A DNA stretch of 64,000 nucleotides from Pseudomonas gingeri (GCF_013386165.1 NZ_JACAOS010000012.1:186001-250000), one strand, 5' to 3'; positions 54,168 to 62,969 are shown, counted from the first letter of the stretch. A program made the numbers and translations. The notes: generated from the letters alone by a model not told the origin.

Positions 54168-54446
54168 CTAGAGAAAGTCCAAACCCAATTGCTGCTCCTG
54201 GGCAAAGCCTTTCAACCACGACGATTGCATTGCCGGATGCCGGTAGGGGCAGTGAAAGACCCTCAGCCCCTTACGAGCCGCCTCCGCACCCGCCGCCCTG
54301 ATGGCCGCGTGGGGGTTGTTGAATCGATGCCTGTCCAAGGGTTTCGCAGCGCTTGCTGTTTGATTCACCGGCACAGTCTCTCGTGGCAGCAGGTCGATCC
54401 CACGATAGCATCCCTCATGTTGCAAGGGTGTGGTATTCACGCTCAT
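54168..54446 (-). CDS. Rmf/CrpP-like small ICE protein
   Basis: 92 residues from ATG 54446. The C-terminal half, AGAEAARKGLRVFHCPYRHP then SSWLKGFAQEQ, follows the pattern of ribosome modulation factor and the CrpP-type plasmid/ICE proteins (G-x-x-A-x-x-G, CPY, W-x-x-GF). A ribosome- or nucleotide-related role is a guess from that likeness; the N-terminal half is not conserved in Rmf. Confidence 0.55.
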   Translation of the reverse strand: MSVNTTPLQHEGCYRGIDLLPRETVPVNQTASAAKPLDRHRFNNPHAAIRAAGAEAARKGLRVFHCPYRHPAMQSSWLKGFAQEQQLGLDFL

Positions 54447-54546
54447 GAGTCGACGTCGCGCCGCTACGAACACCACAACCAATAGACGTGGAGTCAGCGG
54501 TCTTGGCACACTCTGCACCCTGAAAGGAACTCACCCAAGGAACACC

Positions 54547-55746
54547 ATGGCCCGCCCCGTACTGCCCCTGCGTTCGATAATGTTGCTGGCCGGATTGATG
54601 TTGAGCGTCGGTCTGCCTGCAGGGGCGGCGTCCTTCGATTGTCAGAAAGCCTCGACAGCGCTGGAGCAGGCTATCTGCACCCACCCGGAATTGAGCGAGC
54701 TGGACAGCACCCTTGGCGCGCACTACAGCCGGGCAATGGCCAAGCTGGCACCGGATCAACGCGACGCCTTGCGCAGCGGTCAGCGTACCTGGCTGCACAC
54801 CCGCAACGCCTGCGCCGCCGAGCCGGACAAACTGGCCGGCTGCCTGCAACCGCTGCTGAGCCAGCGGGTGGTGGAGGTGGGCAAGCTGACCCAGCCGGAC
54901 ACCGCAGCCCTGGACGCGGTGATCGCCAGCATTCCCTACCACCCGGCCGACGCGGCAGAGGGGCTCAGACGTTATCCGAAGAGTGAGTTGGCCGCGGCCT
55001 GGCGGGTTTACCTGCACCGTTTCGAGCCGGCCAGTGGGGTGACTCAAGAGGAAGCCGACGCGAGTCGCCAGCAGGTACTCAAGGCTTTGGCTGACGATGA
55101 TTTCCCGCGCTCGGTGTTCAACGATATGGAAAACGATCCGTCGGTGAGCCGCGACCGGGTCGAATTGACGCTGCTGCGCATGATGATCGAGCGGGCAGAG
55201 TATGCGTTCTTCGCCGATCAGCGGGCCTATGTGCACTGCTTTGTTTTCTCGCGCCAGGGTGAGGTCGCCTACGAGGCCTTTGGCTCGCTGTACGGTTCTA
55301 CCCGCGACACCTTCGCACCGATCTGCGAGCCCCAGGGCAACCTGTTTGAACAAAGTCCCTGGAAGCAACTGAGCAGCAGTTTTAACGAGGCGCTGTCCAA
55401 GGCCAGCGGAAATGCCGGCACTATCCGCTTTGCCAGCTATGCCGACTGGCATCTGATGGCGTTGCGGGCGACGATGTCTCCCCGGGATTTTCTCAAGGCA
55501 CCGGTCGCGCAGGCCGGTGATCCCGAGCAGGTCGTGAGCCACTGGACCGATGACAAGGCCTGGCCGAAAAAACAGCGTCAGCAGGCCATGGCGGCGGTCG
55601 AGCCCGCCCGACAGGTGACCCGCACCTGGTTGCAACGCGAACGTGGTTTATCGGCCACTGAGGCACAACAGGCCGCGCGGGAGATCGTGCGGCAGTGGAT
55701 CAGCCAGCGCCTGGACTTCATCAGCGAAAACAGCGGGGGCGAGTAA
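54547..55746 (+). CDS. Exported LprI-domain protein
   Basis: 399 residues from ATG 54547 with AAGGAA upstream. Signal peptide (LLAGLMLSVGLPAGAA), then a lysozyme-inhibitor LprI-type domain (FDCQKASTALEQAICTHPEL ... QRTWLHTRNACA, with the paired cysteines) and a long helical part without known domain. A periplasmic role such as lysozyme resistance is possible. It is convergent with the secreted protein gene at 55794. Confidence 0.75.
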   Translation: MARPVLPLRSIMLLAGLMLSVGLPAGAASFDCQKASTALEQAICTHPELSELDSTLGAHYSRAMAKLAPDQRDALRSGQRTWLHTRNACAAEPDKLAGCLQPLLSQRVVEVGKLTQPDTAALDAVIASIPYHPADAAEGLRRYPKSELAAAWRVYLHRFEPASGVTQEEADASRQQVLKALADDDFPRSVFNDMENDPSVSRDRVELTLLRMMIERAEYAFFADQRAYVHCFVFSRQGEVAYEAFGSLYGSTRDTFAPICEPQGNLFEQSPWKQLSSSFNEALSKASGNAGTIRFASYADWHLMALRATMSPRDFLKAPVAQAGDPEQVVSHWTDDKAWPKKQRQQAMAAVEPARQVTRTWLQRERGLSATEAQQAAREIVRQWISQRLDFISENSGGE

Positions 55747-55793
55747 GCCCTCGCTGTTTTCTCAACCGCTCTTGCTGTTGTGTGGCGGGACCT

Positions 55794-56828
55794 TCAGGGC
55801 GTTTTCAAACTGGGCAGTGCCGCGTTGCCTTTGGCGGTCAGCACCGGCTGCAACTGTTCCCAAGTGAAGCTCAGTTCATAGTCGCAACCGTCACCCGTGG
55901 CGGGTGTCGAGAGCTTCATGCCTTGGGTATCGAAGGTCAGGTCGAAGTTGGAGTAACGGGTCACCCCCTCGCAGCCTTCGTCAGGGGTGGTCTGCTTTGC
56001 CAGCCAGGTGCTGAACGTGGCGGGCAACGTGATATTGCCGGAGTAGGGGTCGTGCCACTCGTAGCGTCCGCCTACCCAGGACCACGGATCAACGCTTTCA
56101 CCGGTTTGCAGGTTCCAGGTGTGCAGGCCCCAACTGATGCCGTTACGGCCGTCACCGGCGGTCCAGCTGTAGAATCGGACGGTGATCCATTGCGACGACC
56201 AATACACCGGCTCGACAAGGATTTCACTGGTGGCGGTCCCGCCGTTTTGATCCAGGGCGTTGCGCCGCTCCTGGTAAAAGTCCTTTTGTCCTTCCGGGCC
56301 GATCGCCAGGCGTGCCAAGTCTTTATTGACCTTGGCAATGGCCGGTGCATCGCCTTCGAGCGTCAAGGTGACTTGCGCACCTTGGGTCTTCACCTGATAG
56401 GGGTGCTCCTGGAAGGTTTTTTTCTCGACCTTGGCGGTGGGCGGCACGGCTTCGAGTGCGGCGTTATAGGCATCGCTGGCACAGCCGCCGGCATTCGAGG
56501 GGGTGCCGATGCGCTCAAGGTGCAAGGGGATTGGCTGACTGCCCTGGCTCTTGCTCCACGTCCCGGTCAACGTATCACCCTGTGGCGCTTCCAACTGCCA
56601 GAGTCCGGTTTTGCCTTCTTCGATCCAGGGTTCGCCAGCCTGCTTCTGAGTCAATTGAATGGGCGTCAGGAAACGTTGGTAGTAGTAGCTGGCACCATTG
56701 CCTGGTTGCGGGTTGAAACACGCCGTGATGGGTGATTGACCCAGGGTGCCTTTCCAGACGCCGGCAAGGTCCGCGTGGGCGAAGGATGAGAGGGTGATGA
56801 GGGGGAGCAGCAGCAGGGATTTTCGCAT
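55794..56828 (-). CDS. Exported protein with repeated-domain similarity to 59971-60675
   Basis: 344 residues from ATG 56828. Signal peptide (residues 1-19, SLLLLPLITLSSFAHA). The N-terminal domain (WKGTLGQSPITACF; YYYQRFLTPIQL; GTWSKSQGSQPIPLHLERIG) matches that of the shorter protein at 59971-60675. The C-terminal part (WITVRFYSWTAGDGRNGISW) resembles proteins with beta-rich DUF3298/RsiV-like folds. Periplasmic; function unknown. Confidence 0.7.
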   Translation of the reverse strand: MRKSLLLLPLITLSSFAHADLAGVWKGTLGQSPITACFNPQPGNGASYYYQRFLTPIQLTQKQAGEPWIEEGKTGLWQLEAPQGDTLTGTWSKSQGSQPIPLHLERIGTPSNAGGCASDAYNAALEAVPPTAKVEKKTFQEHPYQVKTQGAQVTLTLEGDAPAIAKVNKDLARLAIGPEGQKDFYQERRNALDQNGGTATSEILVEPVYWSSQWITVRFYSWTAGDGRNGISWGLHTWNLQTGESVDPWSWVGGRYEWHDPYSGNITLPATFSTWLAKQTTPDEGCEGVTRYSNFDLTFDTQGMKLSTPATGDGCDYELSFTWEQLQPVLTAKGNAALPSLKTP

Positions 56829-57069
56829 GGGTATCAGACTTCCGGTTGTCTGATGGGAGGGCTTCTTGGCGGCGATCTTAGGGAGCGCGCTCATGCGAGT
56901 CAAGCCACGGCGGCCCCGTCATCTTCAGTCGATCTGGCGCCGCACCGGCATGAGAACACCCCTGCTGCATGAGGTGAGTTGATCAGTGAATCGATGTCGT
57001 TCAGTGCTTGGACCCGACCCGCCGTGTACCTGCCGCCGGGTCTTCAATGTCCACGTGGCGTGGGGGTGT

Positions 57070-57252
57070 CTAACGGGGCATCAATCCGATGTTCTGCCAC
57101 AGATCAAACAGCGCATGCCCGTCATGGACACCCATCAGCCCTTCTCTGAGCGACGGTGATAGCCCCTCTGAAAGGGTTCGTAGGTCCGGGCTCAGCGTTC
57201 GAAAGTGCCTACAGCACAACTCATTCGGGTTAACTGACTCATTCGCCGCCAT
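57070..57252 (-). CDS. Possible 60-residue ORF overlapping traD end
   Basis: ATG at 57252 overlaps the last 14 bases of traD, giving MAANESVNPNELCCRHFRTL ... FDLWQNIGLMPR. This may be a coupled small gene or the head of a lost conjugation gene. No family recognised and no other tra gene follows. Confidence 0.3.
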   Translation of the reverse strand: MAANESVNPNELCCRHFRTLSPDLRTLSEGLSPSLREGLMGVHDGHALFDLWQNIGLMPR

Positions 57253-59437
57253 CCTTGCGATCGTGCTCAACGACCGGCGACCAGGCTTCCAGATCAAAGT
57301 CGGGGCGGGGTTCGAGCACGTGCGAAGGGACTGGCTCATCCAGTACCCGCGTCCCGCTGGCCGTCCACCATTCACCACCGCCGTCGACGTAGCTTCTGCG
57401 CATGTTGCTGGCCAGGGTCTGCAGGTCCTTGGGCATCACCTCATCGGGATCGGGTGCAGGCAGGGGCATACGCACTTTCCAGAGGTTCGCACCCTCCATC
57501 AGCACAAACGCCTGCCCTTTGGGCAGGCTCACGATATGGGCCGGCTCAATCAGCGGAACACGGGTAGAGCTGATCCGGTCCTGGGTGTTACTGGTGAAGT
57601 CGGTATTGCCGGACGGGTCCGAACTGTCGGTGGCGCCACTGACCAAGGTGGTGGCGTACACATCGACCTTGGGTAGCTGCCGGGTCAGCAGTTCCGCGGT
57701 GGCGGTCTCGCGCACCCGCAGCATGAACAGGTTGTTGAAGTTGCCGACCACCTGGCCGGCCTTGGGACGGTTGCCGATCTTGGCTTCGATATCGCTGAGT
57801 GTCTGGGTGTAGGCACTGACCTGGATGCCGGCGCCGCCGCCCTTGTTGATCATGGGGATGAACTCATCGCCCATTAACTCGTTGAACTCGTCGGCATGGA
57901 CGTTGATCGGGATTTTCTGATCCTGGACGGTGCCCGGCAGCCCGTCATCGATGCCGAATTTGTAGATATGGCCGGCTACCGACACCAGGTCGGAGAACAT
58001 CGAGTTGCCCACGGCCGCTGCAACCTCAGGATCGGACAACGCATCCAGACCCACATACACGATCGCCCGCTTACGAATGGCCTGCACCCAGTCAAAGATC
58101 GGCCTGGGGTCCTTGAGGTCGGTGTAGTCGGGGGAGATCAACTCGGCCATGCGCCCGGTGGTCAGTTTCTCCAGTAGCGGCAGGAGCGAGGCGACGATCT
58201 TGTCGAAGTAGGTCTTGTCGTAACGCACTGCCGAACGCAGTCCATCCATCACCGGGTCGGCCACTCGGGTCTGGGAGAGGTACTGGTCGATGGCGATCAC
58301 GCGCGTCTGGCGTCCGCGCATGTTGTAGGGGATGTTCTTCTCATCGAGGTCACCCTCGAGGGTCACGATCACCTCCCAGGCCTTGGGGTCATGCTGGGTA
58401 AAGTAATGACCGCTGTACTCGATGAACAGCGCATCGATGTTGATCACGTGCTGCTGGATCTTCAGGTAGTCCGGACGAATGCCCAGCGCCACCAGGGCCC
58501 GGGCAATGATGTTGACGAAGCGCCAGGCGAACTCCCGAAAGGCCGCACTGCTGCCTTCGCCGGAAAGCTGGCCGGCGATCCGGCTGGCCACTTCCGAGAT
58601 GCGCCCGAAGCGCCCCACGGCGTTGTAGCGCGCGGAATAGTCCGGCCAGCCCAGATGAAAGACATAGAACTCATCCTCACGTCCGGCACGTTTGGCTTCG
58701 ACGTACATGCGCTTGAGCAGGTCGGCATCACCCTTGGGGTCGAAGACAAACACCGGCTCGAACTCAGGTCGCCCGCCGACCTGTTTCTTGCGGCGGATGT
58801 CCTGGGTGATGAACAGCTCGGCCAGCCGGGTTTTACCGACCCGGGTCGTGCCCAGGATCAGGCTGTGGCCCACACGCTCACCCAGCGATAGCGACACGTG
58901 CACTTCGTTGGGCTCAACACCGTGCAGGCGAGGAGAGCCTCCCACTGGCGGCAATGGCCGCACCGGGTTGAAGGGACTGTCCCACGCGGTTGCCTTGGGG
59001 ATCAGGCTCAGGGGAAAGGGAGCATGCTCAAGACGCCTCTCCAGCCGTCGAGCAGTCTGAAATGCGGGCGTAGGCTCCACGTACTGACGGCACTCGGGCT
59101 GGTAGGTCTGCATCAAGCGCTGGGTGTGCCGTTGCTCCCACTTGAAGCCGATGCCGATAAACAGCTGTTGGTTGCTCACGGGAATGTGCTTGCTGGCCAT
59201 CACATAGCGCGGTAGACGACGGATATTGCGGCGGTAACGCAACACCACCAGCGCCTGGTGCAGTCGTATTCCGCCGAATACCAGAAAGAACGCCGCTGTC
59301 ACCCAACCAAAGGGCGGCGTCAACGCCATTGTCCAGGGCGCGAACAGACTCAGGCCAGCGCCTACCAGACACACTGCCACGGTGTAGAGCTCAACGGCAG
59401 GGCGCAGCAGGGCCTCAATCGTATGGGGCTGGGTCAT
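57239..59437 (-). CDS. traD: ICE coupling protein TraD (TraG/VirD4 family)
   Basis: 732 residues from ATG 59437 (GGAGGG upstream). Two N-terminal membrane segments (residues about 15-62), Walker A GTTRVGKT near 196-203, Walker B region FDPKGDADLL, and the hexamer ATPase part with VHADEFNELMGDEF. It is of the SXT/PFGI-1 class that links the relaxase-DNA complex to the type IV secretion channel in the inner membrane. In known elements of this class further mating-pair genes follow on the same strand; here they do not. Confidence 0.9.
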   Translation of the reverse strand: MTQPHTIEALLRPAVELYTVAVCLVGAGLSLFAPWTMALTPPFGWVTAAFFLVFGGIRLHQALVVLRYRRNIRRLPRYVMASKHIPVSNQQLFIGIGFKWEQRHTQRLMQTYQPECRQYVEPTPAFQTARRLERRLEHAPFPLSLIPKATAWDSPFNPVRPLPPVGGSPRLHGVEPNEVHVSLSLGERVGHSLILGTTRVGKTRLAELFITQDIRRKKQVGGRPEFEPVFVFDPKGDADLLKRMYVEAKRAGREDEFYVFHLGWPDYSARYNAVGRFGRISEVASRIAGQLSGEGSSAAFREFAWRFVNIIARALVALGIRPDYLKIQQHVINIDALFIEYSGHYFTQHDPKAWEVIVTLEGDLDEKNIPYNMRGRQTRVIAIDQYLSQTRVADPVMDGLRSAVRYDKTYFDKIVASLLPLLEKLTTGRMAELISPDYTDLKDPRPIFDWVQAIRKRAIVYVGLDALSDPEVAAAVGNSMFSDLVSVAGHIYKFGIDDGLPGTVQDQKIPINVHADEFNELMGDEFIPMINKGGGAGIQVSAYTQTLSDIEAKIGNRPKAGQVVGNFNNLFMLRVRETATAELLTRQLPKVDVYATTLVSGATDSSDPSGNTDFTSNTQDRISSTRVPLIEPAHIVSLPKGQAFVLMEGANLWKVRMPLPAPDPDEVMPKDLQTLASNMRRSYVDGGGEWWTASGTRVLDEPVPSHVLEPRPDFDLEAWSPVVEHDRKDGGE

Positions 59438-59678
59438 GGTCGTTGCCCTCCACACCTATCCGTTGTGACAGCAGAGGCCGTGGCCGCGGCGATAAGCCGA
59501 GAAGAGAAACAGATCATCCTTGTGTCCTCACAAATGGGGGAGCACAGGGTTGCAAATCAGGGAGGAGGGCGCAGCCAAGAAACTGGTTTGGGTCGATCAC
59601 ATTTTTTTGGAGGGCGCCCACTTGCCGAACAGGAAGCAGAACAGCAAGCCGGCTTCCTGTTCTGCAATACGGCGATGA

Positions 59679-59945
59679 TCAGCCGCTGACGTGAGCCGGC
59701 GGCTTCTCCAGCACCGAGTCCACCCACAGCAGTGCCAGATCGATCAGGTGCACGACACCCATCGCGACTTTGCGGTTTTCACTGGTCTGGTTGTCGGCGT
59801 GTTCATAGGCTGTGGCAGAAGCCGATTGCAGAATCGAATAGGCCTTTACCAGGGCATCCTCCCGGCTTGCCGACCCGGCCAGTTGATCGGATGACGGTAC
59901 GCTCCGCATAGGCTTCGATTTGGCGTCTGGCCCGAGGTTGTAGGG
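59679..59945 (-). pseudogene. DUF6124/DUF3077-like protein, 5'-truncated
   Basis: YNLGPDAKSKP ... REDALVKAYSILQSASATAY and VAMGVVHLIDLALLWVDSVL match the intact paralog at 23597-23944, but the MFKVTPNPP start is missing; upstream sequence belongs to the end of the exported protein gene. A deletion has joined the two. Confidence 0.6.
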
Positions 59946-59970
59946 TATGCAAACTCGCAAGCATCTCCCG

Positions 59971-60675
59971 CTAATCCTTGATATCCCGGTTCTCGTCATA
60001 GCCCATATGGCCGTCGCTATGCTGAATCATCAAGCTCAGGCCTTTGCTCTGCACAGCAGCCTCGACGTTCATGTAGATCGGTGTCATCAGCAAACCGGCT
60101 TGGTCGTCGACATCCAGGGTCCGTACCAGCCGGCCGGTCTTGATCTCGATCTCCTTGATGGCCTTCATCGTGATGTAGGGGCTCTGGTTTTGATCTTCGG
60201 CGCCCTCAATACCGTAGACGCCCAGAAACATTCGATTCTTGGTATGGGACCACATCGGGATTTCGACGATGCCTTCGAACAGCTGCTTGCTGTCGTCGGT
60301 GTTATCCAGGCGCCCCACCTGTTGCAGGCTGATCGGCAATGCCCGCTTTCCGTCACTCCAGATGCCGCTTGCCCCCTGTTCGGTCACCGTCAATGTAATC
60401 GGGCACTGATTGTCAGGCTCCTCGCAGAGCGTCAGTTGATTTTCAGTCTGCTGCTTGCCATGCAGGGCGATTGGAATGAGATGCTTATCGTAGTAGTAAC
60501 TGCCGTCGACCTTGCCCAGTTTGTCCTGTTGCAGCGACACATAGGTCTGGAGCGATACATGCACCGGGTGGTCGCCGAGGGTGCCGGTGTAATTGCGAAC
60601 CTCATACCAGCCTGCCCACGCAGCCAGCGGCAAGCAGGCCAAAAGGCCCAGCAACAGAGAAGTGATTTTTTTCAT
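59971..60675 (-). CDS. Exported hypothetical protein (related to 55794-56828)
   Basis: 234 residues, signal peptide LLLGLLACLPLAAWA. Domain with YTGTLGDHPVHVSL, YYYDKHLIPIAL and SGIWSDGKRALPISLQQVG, the same motifs in the same order as the first domain of the protein at 55794. A long beta-rich remainder follows. Likely periplasmic. Confidence 0.68.
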   Translation of the reverse strand: MKKITSLLLGLLACLPLAAWAGWYEVRNYTGTLGDHPVHVSLQTYVSLQQDKLGKVDGSYYYDKHLIPIALHGKQQTENQLTLCEEPDNQCPITLTVTEQGASGIWSDGKRALPISLQQVGRLDNTDDSKQLFEGIVEIPMWSHTKNRMFLGVYGIEGAEDQNQSPYITMKAIKEIEIKTGRLVRTLDVDDQAGLLMTPIYMNVEAAVQSKGLSLMIQHSDGHMGYDENRDIKD

Positions 60676-60837
60676 GCCAGGCAGATCCTTGTGAGCGTTC
60701 GTCCAAAAGGTTGGCAGTCTAAGGGTTGCTTTCGGATTTTGCTGTTGTGACGAGTGTCAGCGGCTCTTTGAATCCATCGCAGATTGCTGCTCTGGTGGCA
60801 CATATCCCCTGGGGAGAAAGCACCGCCACAACCGAAA

Positions 60838-60878
60838 TTAAAAAACCGTCTACTCACCCCAAGAGGTGGGTAGACGGT
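60838..60878 (-). terminator. Rho-independent terminator (minus strand)
   Basis: Stem ACCGTCTACTCACC / GGTGGGTAGACGGT (one G-T pair) followed on the minus strand by TTTTTTAAT. The stop codon of the pseudogene at 60854-61177 lies inside the hairpin. Confidence 0.8.
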
Positions 60879-61177
60879 TGGTGCGCCTCAATCATGCTGG
60901 GGCAGGGTGGTGAATCGTACTCCGACGGCAAGAGCAGGGTGGTGACGCTCCTGTCCGCGTTTGTGATGATCAAAATCTTCTTCTGCATGCCGGCATCCAC
61001 CTCGTACGGTGAAAGCAACCTCAATTCGCAGTGCATTGGCTTGGCCGGTCACTTGCACAACGACGAGATGCAGCGCCAACCAACGATGTGAACCGTTTTG
61101 TTCCAGGCATTTTCAGAGAAAAAGATTGATAGTGTGAGTCGCTGAGCGTGCTGCTCAGTAGGGGGATTGAATTTCAT
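60854..61177 (-). pseudogene. Small ICE gene with one in-frame TGA
   Basis: ATG 61177 (MKFNPPTEQHAQRLTLSIFF) runs 42 codons to a TGA, then the same frame continues without a stop (MHCELRLLSPYEVDAGMQKK ... PSTHLLG) to 60854, 107 codons in all. It has the ICE leader hairpin upstream and a strong terminator at its end, so it was one gene. Nonsense mutation is the simplest reading. Confidence 0.6.
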
Positions 61178-61222
61178 GGGGCTCTCCGGAAAAACCCAAA
61201 ACGGAGAGACACCTCGCCTGGA

Positions 61223-61238
61223 CGGGGAGTGCTCCCCG
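61223..61238 (-). promoter_or_regulatory. ICE leader hairpin
   Basis: CGGGGAG-TG-CTCCCCG, 46-61 bases upstream of the ATG at 61177; flanked by AGAGACACCTCGCC like the leader at 42809. Confidence 0.5.
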
Positions 61239-61340
61239 CATGGGCAAAAATGATAGGTCAGTCGGCGCGTGGACAATGCCCGCGCTTTAAAGCAAATGGG
61301 CTACAGGTAGAAACCTGTTGACCGAGGTCGAAGCCCTTGA

Positions 61341-61826
61341 TCAGTTTGCTGGAAGCTTTCCAAGAAAATCATAGGCCAGCTTGATACAAGGAAGAATGAC
61401 CAACACCATGATGATTTTGATCATCAAGGCTAGGTTGCTGGTTGTTTTTCTCAGGTCTGAGATATCTTTTTGAAAGGAAAGCTGAAGTGCTGCACCCAGA
61501 TCTTTAGTCTCGGATCGAAGTGCACTGCCTAGAATCTTCATCTCGGACCGTAGTTCGGTACCTAGGCTCTTCATCTCGCCCCGTAGCTCGTTACCTAGAC
61601 TCTTCATCTCGGACCGTAATTCGTTACCTTGACTCTTGATCTCGCCTCGAAGCTCTGTACCCAGAGCTTCGATGGACTTGTTCAGGCGCGTCTCGGTTTG
61701 AGCGAGATCAGACTTTGTCGCCAGTGTCTTCAATTCAACCTCCCAAGCTTCAACAACAGCTTTGGCGTGATCGCGGCTGACATTCACGGCTGTCAGCGCT
61801 TCGTATAGATTAACCGCCAGATTCAC
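61341..61826 (-). CDS. Hendecad coiled-coil protein with membrane anchor
   Basis: 161 residues from GTG 61826 (AGGAGAG upstream). Residues 51-115 are a run of 11-residue repeats of the type EMKSLGNELRS, encoded by a 33-bp tandem repeat, giving a hendecad (right-handed) coiled coil. One membrane segment at about 132-155. The N-terminus resembles the short paralog at 42862-43125. DUF1640-like; function unknown, plausibly a membrane-tethered spacer or oligomeriser. Confidence 0.75.
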   Translation of the reverse strand: MNLAVNLYEALTAVNVSRDHAKAVVEAWEVELKTLATKSDLAQTETRLNKSIEALGTELRGEIKSQGNELRSEMKSLGNELRGEMKSLGTELRSEMKILGSALRSETKDLGAALQLSFQKDISDLRKTTSNLALMIKIIMVLVILPCIKLAYDFLGKLPAN

Positions 61827-61960
61827 AGTGTCTCTCCTACACAATGCATTTGCGACAACGAGAGCCCACCTGACGGTAGATTCCCGTCATCAGTGGGGCC
61901 AAGCATCCGGTCGACGATCGTCTTGACGACGGTTCGCACTTCCGAATGCGTGGCGAACTA

Positions 61961-62036
61961 GGGTTGATCAGTGCACTAAACGCGCACCGTAGCCTTGAAG
62001 ATCATGGCTACCTGGGTGGGTGCTGCCAACGACAGC
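61961..62036 (-). promoter_or_regulatory. Upstream module, copy 2
   Basis: TTGATCA ... CGCGCACCGTAGCC, AGATCATG, CTACCTGG and GCCAACGACAG, parallel to copies 1 and 3. It lies 135-210 bases upstream of the coiled-coil gene. The rest of 61827-62284 holds a GGG...TTTCCCCC leader-like hairpin near 62229-62240 but no supported gene. Confidence 0.5.
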
Positions 62037-62284
62037 GATCCATACCTCATCATTGACCCAAAACTACGGGGTCGAATAGTCAGACGGTGCCTACACTGCT
62101 GTAGGCCAACCGATCTTCCTCGGCACGACACATGTCCCCAGGCTCTGCCATACACGGCAAGGTATTGGGTAGCCCCATGGAACTGCGCTCCGTCCAGTAT
62201 CACGAAGGCGTACGTCCCCGAGGGATACGTTTCCCCCGTGGGTGAAAAGAGGCGCCAGTGAGGGCGCCTTGAGTGGGTAAACGA

Positions 62285-62827
62285 TCAGGCCGCGCTTTGC
62301 GCGTCCGGCGAGTGTCCGGTGTGTCCTGACTCCCCTGATACATCTGGCGCGTCAGAAACATGAGGATGATCAGCGGACCCGACATCATCAGCGGCTGCTG
62401 AGGGCGCTGAGCCTGCGTTCTCTTCCTCGACCGGTGCGGTGTACACCACATCGCCATTGATCATCATCATGGACATCGACAGCAGATTTGCCCGGAGACT
62501 CGCGCCTGGCTGACCTTGTTTCTCGCCCTGTTGGTAGATGTAAGGGACGACCCAGAGGCCGCTGAGGAGAAACCGCACAAAAACGGTTTCACCAGAGTTG
62601 ATGGCCTTGGCGCACTTTTTGATGAGTTCCTTGGCAACGGTACCGATGACCCGGCAGTCGTAATCGGTGTAACTGCAATCGTCAGCAGCACCGTGGAGTG
62701 CCGATACTCTGACCAGTTGATAGGCGTCCCCTTTGGGGGGATCGATCGTACGTGCGTTGCTCAAATAGGCAAAACCACGGATGTGTTGATTGAAGTACTT
62801 CTTTTCTTCAGCAGTGGACTCGCTCAT
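62285..62827 (-). CDS. STY4534-family ICE replication protein (DUF3577)
   Basis: 180 residues from ATG 62827 (AAGGAG upstream). EEKKYFNQHIRGFAYLSNAR, PPKGDAYQLVRVSALHGAAD and the beta-rich core match the family named after STY4534 of SPI-7, found in the replication/maintenance module of such ICEs (single-strand-binding-like OB fold likely). The last 40 residues are low-complexity acidic and may vary. Confidence 0.8.
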   Translation of the reverse strand: MSESTAEEKKYFNQHIRGFAYLSNARTIDPPKGDAYQLVRVSALHGAADDCSYTDYDCRVIGTVAKELIKKCAKAINSGETVFVRFLLSGLWVVPYIYQQGEKQGQPGASLRANLLSMSMMMINGDVVYTAPVEEENAGSAPSAAADDVGSADHPHVSDAPDVSGESGHTGHSPDAQSAA

Positions 62828-62869
62828 GTGCTTCTCCTTTTCAGCAGGGAAATGGGGAGGCACTTGCCC

Positions 62870-62894
62870 CAATGGGGAAGTGTCTTCCCCGTTG
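62870..62894 (-). promoter_or_regulatory. ICE leader hairpin
   Basis: CAATGGGGAAG-TGT-CTTCCCCGTTG, an 11-bp stem with one mismatch, 43-67 bases upstream of the ATG at 62827; a second GGGGAGGCACTTGCCCC lies at 62854-62870. Confidence 0.55.
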
Positions 62895-62969
62895 GGTGGT
62901 GCAGCATGCGTTCGCTCACCGGCATGGCTGATGAGTGACCGCATTACTGAACGCGACAGCGGTCTTGGG

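Noticed and set aside
54415..55635. 406-codon minus-strand frame
   Set aside because: Antisense to the LprI-domain gene, which has a signal peptide and good start; His/Arg/Gln-rich composition is typical of a shadow frame.
55695..56735. 346-codon plus-strand frame
   Set aside because: Antisense to the exported protein at 55794-56828, which has clear homology to a neighbour.
59947..60750. 267-codon plus-strand frame
   Set aside because: Antisense to the exported protein gene at 59971-60675; no motifs.
60854..61177. Selenocysteine recoding of the in-frame TGA
   Set aside because: No SECIS-like stem-loop right after the TGA and no redox motif around it; nonsense mutation is simpler.
61341..61826. 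CRISPR-like array
   Set aside because: The 33-bp repeats are in frame and encode the coiled coil; there are no unique spacers.
61976..62203. 75-codon minus-strand frame behind a hairpin
   Set aside because: Tempting because a leader-like hairpin precedes it, but its 3' part overlaps the upstream module copy 2 and it has no recognisable start signal.
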